This document shows, piece after piece, positions 49,801 to 61,800 of a stretch of DNA of 64,000 bases. Made by a program: the position numbers and the translations under genes. The notes beneath the pieces were generated by a model, which was not told the origin of the DNA, did no database searches, and saw only the letters and a list, made by a program, of their open reading frames with translations. Origin of the DNA: Omphiscola glabra (taxonomy: Eukaryota; Mollusca; Gastropoda; Lymnaeidae). The stretch is from contig OZ024811.1 of assembly GCA_964017045.1 (NCBI GenBank), positions 10,441,674 to 10,505,673 of the forward strand. The letters run 5' to 3'. How positions within the stretch are numbered: the first letter of the stretch is position 1; each line of letters starts with the position of its first letter.

Positions 49801-52800
49801 CAGGGGAGAACATCCCGGTCAAACAGCCTCGCGGTGCTGTGACCATGATGGAGGAGTCTGAGTCATCGTCGTCTTCCCCAAGGCATTGGAGGAACAAGGA
49901 TTCAGCGGCTAATTCAGGATTGCCCATGGACGGGAAAGTTCTACGCCGAGATCTGTCGTCTGTTACCAGCATGGACAACAGTGACAGTTTTGACCGCAGC
50001 CAGGACCAGAGGGCGTCACAGGATGACAGTTCTTTCAATGATTATTTCTTTGATGAGGATTTCATAGTTCAATTTGATGGGAACCTCCAAAGTTCTGTGG
50101 GTGTTATCCTGCAAGGTTCCTGTGCATTCAGTCTGGCTGATTCTTTGGCTCCAGGTTCGTACTGCTTGTTTTCAGTTTTATGTACTGCTTCTTAAACTAT
50201 CCTTCTGGCAAATCACAATTTGTACAAGCACGGATTGATTATAAACTCTCTGTTCTGTGCCACCACTTTTTCTCGAATTCCTGCCCTTCATATCTAACCG
50301 AAATTCTCTCTGTCTATTCACCCCTTCGACAGCTTCGCTCCTCCGCAGACGATCGTATTCTTTATGTCCCTAAGACTCGCACAAAAACATACGGTGAAAG
50401 ATCTTTCTCTTACTGTGCCCCCAAACAATGGAATTCTCTTCCACTACACATCAGAATTATATCAAACATCACAGCCTTCAAAACTGCACTCAAAACACAC
50501 CTCTTTAAACTTTACTATCCTGACTGATTCCCCCTCTGAAAGTTAAACGATGCTGCTGAGTGCCGTCCATGGCTTCACATGTAAATTGTTATGGAATGGT
50601 TGGTTTTTAATTTATATTTTTAAGTTCATTTTAATTTGCATGTACAGCGTGGTGAGCCCAGCCCTAGGCTGGGGTACCACGCTATAGAAAACTACCCATA
50701 ATAATAATAATAATAATAATAATTACATGGATCTAAATCTAAAGAACTAATTTTTTTAAATTTTACTGTTTGTGAATGGTGTTCAGTGGAGTAAAAAATA
50801 GATTAAGCGTCAGTTCACACTATCAAATTTCACGTCAAATTGTTGAATGGACACACTATTTTGTGCGTGGTTTCTTTTTTGGGGAATTTGATCAAATAGT
50901 AATTTGAAAGTTGTGACAAGGCTTTGTACACGAATTGCATGAAATGCTTGAAGGAAAATTTGATCGTGTGAACCGACCCTAAATTTCAAAAACCATGTTA
51001 AGCATAGTAAATGTGATAATTTGTCGACACTGACTGTTCTAGTTTTTATTTTGCACGTTATATGTATTATTTTAAAAGGATGAATATATACTGTTTTTCC
51101 TTAGGTATCTTATCTTCAAAGGATATAATAATAATGGTTTTACAAAGTTTAGCTTCAGGCTTATTTTTAAATGATTAAATAAAATGTTTATGTACTGTCT
51201 GGACCAGTAGTTTTCAACCTTCCTAACCCTTAAATACAGTTCATCATGTTGTGGTGACCCCCAACCATAAAATTATTTTCATTGCTACTTCATAAATAAG
51301 TGTTTTCCTATGGTCTTAGGTGACCCCTGTGTAAAGGTCATTCGAGCACTAAAAGGGTTGAGAACCACTGGTCTGGACATAGGCATATTATTTCAACATT
51401 ATTAAACGATAATGGTTGTAAGTTTTGCCTCGGCCTTAGGCATATTATTTTAAAAAGATCTTGTCATTATTGTTATATTATGTTTGGCATCAGGATTCCC
51501 CGGTCCTCACAACACCCAACCACCTGGCCAGCAAGTCTTGTTGCCACATTCCTTCAATGGAAGCTACACAGCATTTGGAGCACTGAGGGACTCATTCTTA
51601 CAGGTTTAAACATTTTGTTACATATTTGGGTTTGATCTAGTGTTTACTAAATCAAAATGAGGAACAAATGTTTTTTTTTCTATTTGTTGGAAATGGGGAT
51701 CTCGATATTTGTAAACTATTGAAAAATTAGGAATGGCTGGCATTTTGTTTGTTAAAATGAGTTGAGAAAAAAAAAAGAACAACCTTTGAAATTTAAACAA
51801 TAAAACAAAAATATTATTTGATGAAACGGCCAAGAAAATTCACTCTTATCAAACTCATTTCTGCACTCCATTGACAAAAGAGCTGCAAACTGTAACAGAT
51901 AAAAATTTTACTTTGCTATATGTTGTTTCAATCGATGATTTGTAACTGTAATCTTGCATACAATATTCTCCTGTCAATAGGGAAAATAAAGTTTTGCACC
52001 TTGAAATGATTCCTTTTATTACTATATTGATCTGTAGAATGAAGACTTGTACTCTGGACCTTGTGAGTCAGAAGTGTCAGGAACAGGAAGTCGCACTTCC
52101 ATGGATGTTTCATCCTCGGAAAGAGAGATGATGTGCTCAAGCGACATGCTGGACTTCCCAGGAAATGAGCCACTGTTTACTCCCCCTTGTGTCACCAACT
52201 CACAGGTTTGTTTCTCAAATAAAAAAATTAAAAAAGTTGCTATTTTTTAACCACCTTACCACTTTGAGATTTTAAGTAGAACTTGGTAAAATGATTTAAT
52301 TGTACACATTAAAGATCGGTTTAGGTGAAATAGCAATTTTAAGAACTGGATGTGTTAATATTTAATTTTGTTTCAGGAGCAAAACTTGTCAACAGACAGT
52401 TTGTCTCGGCAACTAGAAGGCGGTGAAGCTGAGGTGACAGCAACCACAAGTCTGAGCGGCAGTCGATCTTCATCTACCACGGCTGACATCACAGTCAAAT
52501 GTGGACCCCATAAAGATGCATACTTCCTGTCATTTGACGGAGGCTCGCAAGGTTCTTAATTTGACTTTACCAAGAATTTAAGAGACACTGCTAACATTTC
52601 AGAACTTTTTTCCATAGATGAGATCTTGTTACACAATAAACTATTATAGAGTTATGGCACATTATTTATACTTGTTGATGTTAACTTGGCCAACTTGCTG
52701 TCTTAAATAGTAGTGTGTCCTCATAATAAAACTATAATGTTTTTTTTCTTGAATAATTCCATCTCTTCTTGTGTTTAAACGTTGACTTTTTGTATTTTTT

Positions 52801-55800
52801 TTTACAGGTAAATTCTCTACAGAGAGTGAGTCTTCTTATGTCTCTCAGACATCCTCTCAAGATGACAAACTAGGTCAGTTCTGAACTTAGCTGGTTCTCT
52901 TCAGTACTGTTTCTGCAATTCACGTTAGAGTTTCACATTGACTCACCGCGCTGTACATAAAAATATTAGAAAAAGAGACATAATCGTGACAATAAAATAA
53001 AATACATGTATGTAATAAAGAACAACTGTATAAAGACAAAACAAAAACTAATGCATATTCACCCCATCCACCCCAGAATATACAATGTTCTAAGTTCTTT
53101 CTCATGGTAATATGTGCTGAAAATAATAATATACTGAAAGAAAAATTTCAGAACTTAAAAATTAATAAAATGAAAGTAAAATTTCAGAAAAAGAAAACTA
53201 GTGTGTTGGTATTCTCATTTGTTTCGGGATCTCTAAATAAATGATAATAAAATTTGATGAAAACTTGCATCTGTTTTAAACATAAATTCAAATTATATTT
53301 TTCACGACTATTCTTAGTCCTGAAGAGCCAAACTGACAACTGTTTATTATTTTATTCCTACACAGGAAGTAGATCAATGAGCTCTGGCGGAGAGGCAGAG
53401 GATGAACAGTCGAGCAGTTTCCAGTTTGCAAATCTCAAGTCTCGAGCCGCATCAAACACATCTGCATCAGCAGGGGGCAGCACTGTGCCCTCAAGTACTA
53501 ACGGTGAGGTTAAAGGAAAACTGTGTACTTGGAACATGAAAGGTAGCCGCTACCCTGGCAGAATCTGTTTGGAAGCATTGCAGGTAAGATTGTAGAAGAG
53601 AAGAAATTAAATAATGACATCTAACTTTCATTTATTCTGACTTTAAAAAGTCTATGAAATTAAAATACCTTTGAGTAATTGTCATTACTGAATTCTATTT
53701 ATGATTCTTTTATGTTTGATTTAACGTTTTTCTGCCCTGTGTTAATTTATGTTATAAATGATTTAATCACCATAGTTGATAAACATTTTGTTCTTTACTA
53801 ATACTGTTTCAGGAATATCTCTCCCAATCATCTGGGTCGCCCGGTTCGCTGAGCCAAAGTGCAGGCTCCCACAAGTTATCCCCCCTCTGTGCTGCCCTCT
53901 TGTCAAGTGGAGAACTGGAAAAACATTGCGCCCGTAAGTAACCCAGTCAAACATTCAGACTCAAAGATGAGAATATTGATTTTTGATAAAATATCTCAAA
54001 CATGATTGTTTAACAATGCAACTTATGTAACATTAATTGTTAAAGGACTTGTGTTATTAATAATATTAATACTCTTTTAACCAAAACATGGAATATATCA
54101 ATCACTACCGGTATAATACCTAACTAGAAGCCTAATCACCTTCAGCCAAACTATTAGAGGCATTGTTCATAAAACTAACCTCAATCTTTACAATCTTTCA
54201 GCTAAAACATCGAATGGATCATTCATAAAACGTAGTGGGCGGCTGACCACATGGAAACAAATCAGAAATTTACGCAACTTGGGCAAAGCTCGTGAAGTCA
54301 ACGCAGAGAGGTCGAAATCTCTCCCCGAGTTGGCCACCAACAGGTCAGAAGAAAACAGGCTTGTATTATTTAAACACATTGTTCTCCCCGAGTTGGCCAC
54401 CAACAGGTCAGAAGACAACAGGCTTGTATTATTTAAACACACTGTTCTCCCCGAGTTGGCCACCAACAGGTCAGAAGACAACAGGCTTGTATTATTTAAA
54501 CACACTGTTCTCCCCGAGTTGGCCACCAAAAGGTCAGAAAAAACAGGCTTGTACTATTTAAACACACTGTTCTCCCCGAGTTGGCCACCAACAGGTCAGA
54601 AGACAACAGGCTTGTACTATTTAAACACACTGTTCTCCCCGAGTTGGCCACCAACAGGTCAGAAGACAACAGGCTTGTACTATTTAAACACACTGTTCTC
54701 CCCGAGTTGGCCACCAACAGGTCAGAAGACAACAGGCTTGTACTATTTAAACACACTGTTCTCCCCGAGTTGGCCACCAACAGGTCAGAAGACAACAGGC
54801 TTGTATTATTTAAACACAATGTTTCAAAGTTAAGCTGAAACCAGGCCCCAAACCCTCAGTTGTATGAAACACGTGTGTGGCACTTTTCACTATTACATTT
54901 CTTTTGCTGCTGAAGGAACATAGTTAAATAACATTATGTGTACATATAGTTGAAAGTCCTAGTAAAATAACATTATGTGTACATATAGTTGAAGTCCTGG
55001 CAGTGAAATCTTGAATTTTTTTTGTTGACTCATACATTTCAAAAAGCCCAATTATTGTATCGTTTTTAGATTGTAAAATTATAGAAATGTAGGCGTTTAT
55101 GATTCAGTATAATTACCTATAAATGTTAGCTAATAATGTACTGCATTTCCTCAATGCAAGTGATGACTTCCCAACACTACCATGTCATTCAACTCCACAA
55201 CGACTGTCCCTCTCTTCGCTAAGAAGCAACAAGGTCGAATGAACACTACATTTATTATATATGCTAAATACATCACATATGATTCCTTGACATTAGAATG
55301 TTATAACAATTATAGTGGCAATATGAAGAATATATATCCTTACGCGTACAACACTTTATTTAACTATTAATTCAGTAAATCCATCAAAAACATATAACAT
55401 GTCATCCTCCTACATCAAAGTTATCTCGTTCACTCCCTCTCTACTCAAAAAACATGAATTCTTCCTACGCCATAAAAATTAGTTACTTTCTCTAGTGTAT
55501 TTTTTATTATTTTCCTACAAATCACTACACCATTGTGCCGTGACAACAAATATAAGTGCAGTGCAAAAAATTTGTGTTGTATGCATAAGTAACAGGGTCT
55601 GTTATTATTATGTTGATGAATAAAACTGCTGGAAAAAAGGGGGGGGGGGATAGATAGACATTACCCCTATGACAAGCATTTGATTCTAATTTAAAAAAAA
55701 AAAATCCATGGCTATAAAAATAGAGATTTTTTACTCTTACATTTCTTTCCTGCAAAAGGAGCAATGTAAAATAACATTATTTGTACACATTGTTAAAAGT

Positions 55801-58800
55801 CCTGGCAGTCCTATCTTGAATTTTTGTTGTTGACTCATTCATGTAAAAAAAAAAAAGTCCAAGTTGTGTGCTCCATCTCATTATGTTGATGAATAAACCT
55901 GCTTGAAAACCCATTCATTCTGAAGCTGGGGATGTGGGAAAGGGAGGTTATACAGACATTCTAGAAAAATCCAAGGCTGTAAAAATAGAATTTTACTTAA
56001 TGAAGAAATCCTTCTCTTTCTACTTATTCTATTTTTTTGCAAAAATGAAAGTTCTGAAAGCTTTAGTACACATTTTTCTGGGGACTTGAAATGCTCCCTT
56101 ATAATTATATTAGATGATAATTGTGATGAAGTCAGAAACATGTGATTTCTTGGTTATGCCGCTGACAATACAACTGCCAGGATCAGAAGGCAGGCTGTGA
56201 CAACCTTTGTATTCATTGGCTCAGATGTTTCAGGGGATTCTCTGAGGAAACATCAGATGACGAGGAGGTCACCAAGACAAGGGAGACAACCCAGTCTGAC
56301 AGGGACACAGATGAAGCAGAGCAGAGCTTTCATCACAAGAGACATTCATCATATGTCCTTGACCTATATCAAAGGCTGAGGTCACAGTCTAATCCTCCGT
56401 CTCCTGATACCCTGGCCAAGATTGACCAGGTTGGAGTTCTGTTGTTTGTTTAAGTTATTTTTAATTAAAGTAATTTTCTTTTCATCCCTACTTTATTTAT
56501 TAAATTCCTCTTTTGCAACTGTAAAGAGATTGTGTGATAATAATATGCTTTTTGTCTATCCTGACTGTCCAGATACTCTTAAGAGAGGGATTCTTAAATG
56601 CTGAGGACATTGCACCAAAGCCTGACCAGGCACATCCTCAACAACACCAACAACGAAGCTGCTGTCACAGCGCAGCGACTTCCTGCGACTCGGCCTGTTC
56701 ATCAGGTTAGCATGTCTTCCTGTTCATCTCATGAAAACCACTCTGAATCTAAAATACAACTTTAGTTGAATCCTCACACAGCTCAACATTTTGGAATATT
56801 TTACTGGTCTGCAGATAAACAGACTCTTTGTTACCTCATCACTTACTCAATAAAGTAAACTTTAACATAGATGTTTGTAATTCAATTGAATACTTAAAAA
56901 TCTTTTTGACAAGACAGCCTGCTTCAAAGATACTTTCAATAATTGTTGAAGTTTGTCTGGAGGCATTGTAAGAAGCAGTATAAGGGTTGCCAACTCAGAA
57001 AAATAAAATATAGGGACAAATATTCTAAATCTGCAGAATTTTTATTGACAAGCAAATTTTTTTATGGACACATAAAATACCATACAACTAAATTATGACT
57101 GTTTATGACGCTTTGTCATTTGACCATGAGGTTAAAGTTTTTTAAAAATTAAATTAATTTTGTTAGATGGCATTCTCATCAGTGTTGAAATATTTCAGGT
57201 CACTACCCATTTTACAACATGTGTGTCCAGCGCAGTGACATCATGCAGAAAAGGGCCCAGCTGAGAGCAGAGTTTGAGAGGCGAGAGAAGCTGCACCTGG
57301 ACCTGACAGCAGCAGACACGGCCACCAGCACGGCCAACATGAAGTCAGGCTGTACCCAGACGTTACGTTCCTTACGTATGATGACGTCCAAGGAAACACT
57401 AATGTCCCCCAGTACTGTCACCCTTTGGCTAGGAACCAGGAATTTTTCTTCTCAGTTTCCACCAAAGTAAGTTTTAATTCAACTGTAGATATATTCAGGA
57501 TCTGAATTTAAAGTAGTAAAAGAAATTTGTAGAAATAAAAACTCTTCACAATATTTTGCTTTTATTCTCTCTTGTATTTTAGATGCATTAAAGCATTTGT
57601 TAGTAATAAAGCATACAAAACAGATAATTTTAAAATATTTATTGATGTCAATAAAAAGGGGCTTTGAATGCCAGTAAAAAGAGCGTTAGAAAATCAACCT
57701 TTCAATAAGTTTTAGAAAAAAAAGTTAATTTTTTTGTGTTCTGGTTTTTGTCTAACAGAACTCAAGACTTTGGTCTACAGACATCCCTTGAAGGACTTCC
57801 AGACCCTCAGCTGAACCATATGTCTCAGCAGACATCCCCATACACACCAGAACGAGATCTGTTCTCATTACTCGAGGAGGTCTGCGTCAAATACAGCAAA
57901 GAACCCGACCAGGCTCCTCATGCCAAAGGTGGGGATTACGCACCTGAAGCACATGAACAAGGCGAGTACGGCCATTTCAACCACGGTGATGGACACAGGA
58001 TGGCCAATGAGACTGGATATGGATGTGATGGAAGACAGTGTGGTTACAGAAGGCCTGGTGATGCAACCTTTGATCTTTACCATGGGGATGAATTTGATGT
58101 GAGGGATTCTGCCAGATCCCCACAGAAAAATACATCTCCGTCCCATCAGATTCATCGTGCTGCCTCTGCAAATGACTGCCACATAGCAAAGGTTCGAACC
58201 GCTGATATATACCGCACAGCAAGCCTTTCACCATCACGCATGGGTCTGAACTCCTACTACACTCACAGATCTCTGCCAGATTTGAGTTTTCTTAAAGAGA
58301 AGAGGAAATCCTTCCTCAACTACCTAGGCTGTGTCAACAATGATGGTGATCAGCGAGCAACATCACCAGACTCCTCACTCTTTGACCCTGTCAAGATTCC
58401 CATAATTCTGAGCCCCATCGTGGATGTTGAGCACACACGATCTCACTCGTACTCGCCCTGTAGATCACACTCATGTTCTCCTTCACGCAGACAAACTGTT
58501 TCATGTTGTGGATGCCCATGTTCCCCAAGGAGCCAGAGCTCTCCATCTAAAACGGGAGAAAAGTTCTCAAAAAAATCAAAATCTTTTAACGGTTCTCCAA
58601 CCTTTTGCAACAAGCAAAGAGGTTCATCTCCTCTCCGCTGTGGCCAGCCATGTGGACAAGGCCAATGTGCTTCTCACAACCCCCCTGATCTTTACGCAGA
58701 TCACAACATTGCTGAGCACAATGCTAACCAAGCAGATGCAAGGCTCAAAAACTCACCCAAAAGTTCAAATAAGCTTCGATCAAACAGCCATGACATTATC

Positions 58801-61800
58801 AGAGATCAACAAACCAAATTTATTGCAGTAAAAAGGGCTTCCAGTGTATCCAATGCACATCAGGCATCGTCCAATAATGGGCTGCGGGCTGTTAACCAGA
58901 AGGCAAGGGCTGTATCTCACTCTCCCAGTTGCTCAAGGCTGCTCCGCCATCCAGCTCCCAAGTCCGCCAGCACAGGAATGATGGCGAGGCACCATTCAAG
59001 GGAGGATGTATCTAGAATGCATGGGGTGCAGACTGGTCAAAAACCTCAGGGCGGAAGCACTACAAGCAATGAAGTAAAGTATCAGAGCTTGGCACAGTTT
59101 GAAGATGTTAAACCTGATGGTTGTGATGTTGAGGGAAGGGATGTAGAAGGTTGTGGAGATGATGGATCGGGCCGCAGTGGTGGAAGTGGAGGATTCACCC
59201 CAACGGAAGGCGGTTACTCTGGGATGGCAGGCAGCCCACCCCTAGGAAACGCCACCTCTTCCAAATCTGTGTCCTCTACCTCGTCATCCTCATCATCCTC
59301 ATCTTCAAAGAAAGTCACCAGCGGTCAGTATGTGGTCAGCTGCTTCTCATCATCTTCGGCTTCCTCCAGTAAAAGTGACCAGAAGAGCTCCTCCACTTCA
59401 ACCATTGAATCAAGAACTCTAGAAGATGAGGCCTCTGTGGAGGACCCACCAGCTGTCACAAAGCCTGACACCAGACTGACCAGGGCTCCAAGCGTTTTAA
59501 CATCCAGACTTCAAAAACAGAGCAGTATTGAAAGTGATAGTGGCCCTGCTCGAACCAAGTCAACCAGGAACAATAGCTCAAAAGAAATCAACTCAGAACT
59601 ATTGAAACAGAAAATGGGGACCAAGAAAGGGAGAATACCTGTCCCGATCAGCAAGGGGCCGAGCTGCTTTGGATCCAACTCTTCAATTTCATCCACATCT
59701 TCAGGGTACGCCCCTGTTAAACAAGACACAAAGCCTACCTCCAGGCTTCCGGCTGTAAACAAAAGCAGAGAGTTGAGTAACAACACGCTAGATAAGAAAA
59801 CAGGCAAGAAACTGCTGGTTAGGCCTGGGGACTCTGCAAAACCAGCTTCCCAGAGGATAAGAGCAAAAATATCAAAGGGAACAAAGAAAGATGAAAATAT
59901 CAATAATGAGATTCAGCATGAGGAGGAGAAAGAAGCCTGTAATGTCAAATATGATGATGACACCAGAGCTGACATGGCAGAGAATGTAAATCTGAAAGAT
60001 GACTTTGACATACCCCACTGTGATTGTGGGCATGCAGATGGATGTGAACAGGAACAGGCGGAAAGTTGCGCCATCCCAGAATGCACCAGCCGTGGCGTGT
60101 GTCGGGGTCAAGGGTATGGGGGCTGCGGAGAGGAAGATCATCCGGGGTGCTTAGGTTGTGACTGTGCAGACAACATGCCAGCAGACCTTCAAGAGATCCT
60201 GGGAGAAGCCCAGGCGCCGTGCTGCCACTGCTCAGAACTGATGGAAGAGGATGAAAACTTACACAGACAAAACATGGATCTCAACCCGCCAATTATTGAT
60301 GGCAGGGGCTGTATTGAAATGCCTGCCGATCTGGAGCACATTCTTTTCCAACCTCCTCACCTCGAGAGCAGCCTGGAGAGGGAAGGTTTAAAAGCTGCCA
60401 TGAATAGCTGTGAATCGTGTGCTGACCAGTCCCAGAAAGAGGTATCCATCAATGGGGAGTGCTGTAAGATGATTGAAGTTCAGGTGGAGAATCCCCCTAA
60501 CGTTGTTGGGCAGCTGCAGCTGTACAACTCTCTCACAGACATGAAATCGTCGGCCAGTGGCAATGCTCTGTTGGCCAAGAAAAATGTCACCAGTGAGACG
60601 GTGCACAGAAGACCAAAGTCTGATCTCACAGGCTCTAAAACCAGGGGCGGCAGCCCTCACACCGTGGTAGCAGTCCCTGCAGCCCACAAGGCCATCCCAG
60701 GCAAACGTGTCGTCAATGAAAGCTACCCTGTGATACCGAGGCGCCAGGAGGTGCCATCAGATGATGATCCGGGCAACCAGGCGATACCTCAGCAGCAGAC
60801 GCAAGTGCCCCACCCCAAACGTCGCTGGAGCACGGGATCATCTCTGAACACGTACAACTTTGAGGCCCTCTACTCGCTGCAGGAAGAGAGTGGTCACAGC
60901 TCTGGCTCTTCTAATCTCTCCTATGATGATTTCACTCCTCAGAACAGTAGCAGTTTCTGTAAGGATGTTTGGCATGCGCCATGGGATCATGAAGGTGTGT
61001 ATGGTTGCAGAAAGTTGCCTAAACAATTATTTTTATTCCTTTATTTCAGGAGCTTAGTGTTATGCAATTAAAGCTTATTTTCTGTAAGCTTTTTATAAGT
61101 TAGAAAGGAACTGCCGAGTGTCAGTTTGTATAAAGTAAATAAATCAAATAAGACCATCAGAACTGTTTACCCTCAAACTCTTAAAATCGTACAATATCAT
61201 CACAAAATCATTCAATACATTATCTTAATAGTAAAAAATAAACATACATTATATATAATGTATACACCTCAAAATCGTACACTGTACACCAAAGTAGTAA
61301 GAGTAAACAGGTCTAGACCATGTATACGAAAAATTAATTATTAAATGTATTTGAGTGGCAAAAAAATTTAATAATCGAATCACAATTACTGAACATATTT
61401 AATCATTTCGTTTAAAACTTGGAAGTTTGAACACCTTAGATTTTGTTGCTTTACATCTTAAATATAGAATAAAATGTATTCAGTTTTTGAGTTATATATT
61501 CATTACTAATTGAAAAAGCCATTGTTAATACCATTAAATGATTAATAATGAAAGATCATGTTTTTTACGTGTTGCCGCCTGTGTCACTCAGGGGACTGCT
61601 GCCACGATGAGCACCATGACCGCCATCACCACCATAGCCACCACCACCACCATCATGAGAACCCTTGCCTCTCCGCACCCAGCATAGACGATGAGCTCAT
61701 CCACAGGTACCACAAGTGGTTGCAGGAGAGAAAACCGCTGAAGTCATGTCTCAGGAAAGCTGCATCAGGGTACGGTCTTCTGACTGACGAAATCTTTGTG

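Noticed and set aside
54279..54833. 184-residue frame as a stand-alone gene
   Set aside because: It is exon 10 of the large gene running on into the 63-bp array, changing frame at copy 4.
57868..58237. Minus-strand frames opposite exon 14
   Set aside because: Shadows of the coding strand, which has a continuous 1079-codon frame there.
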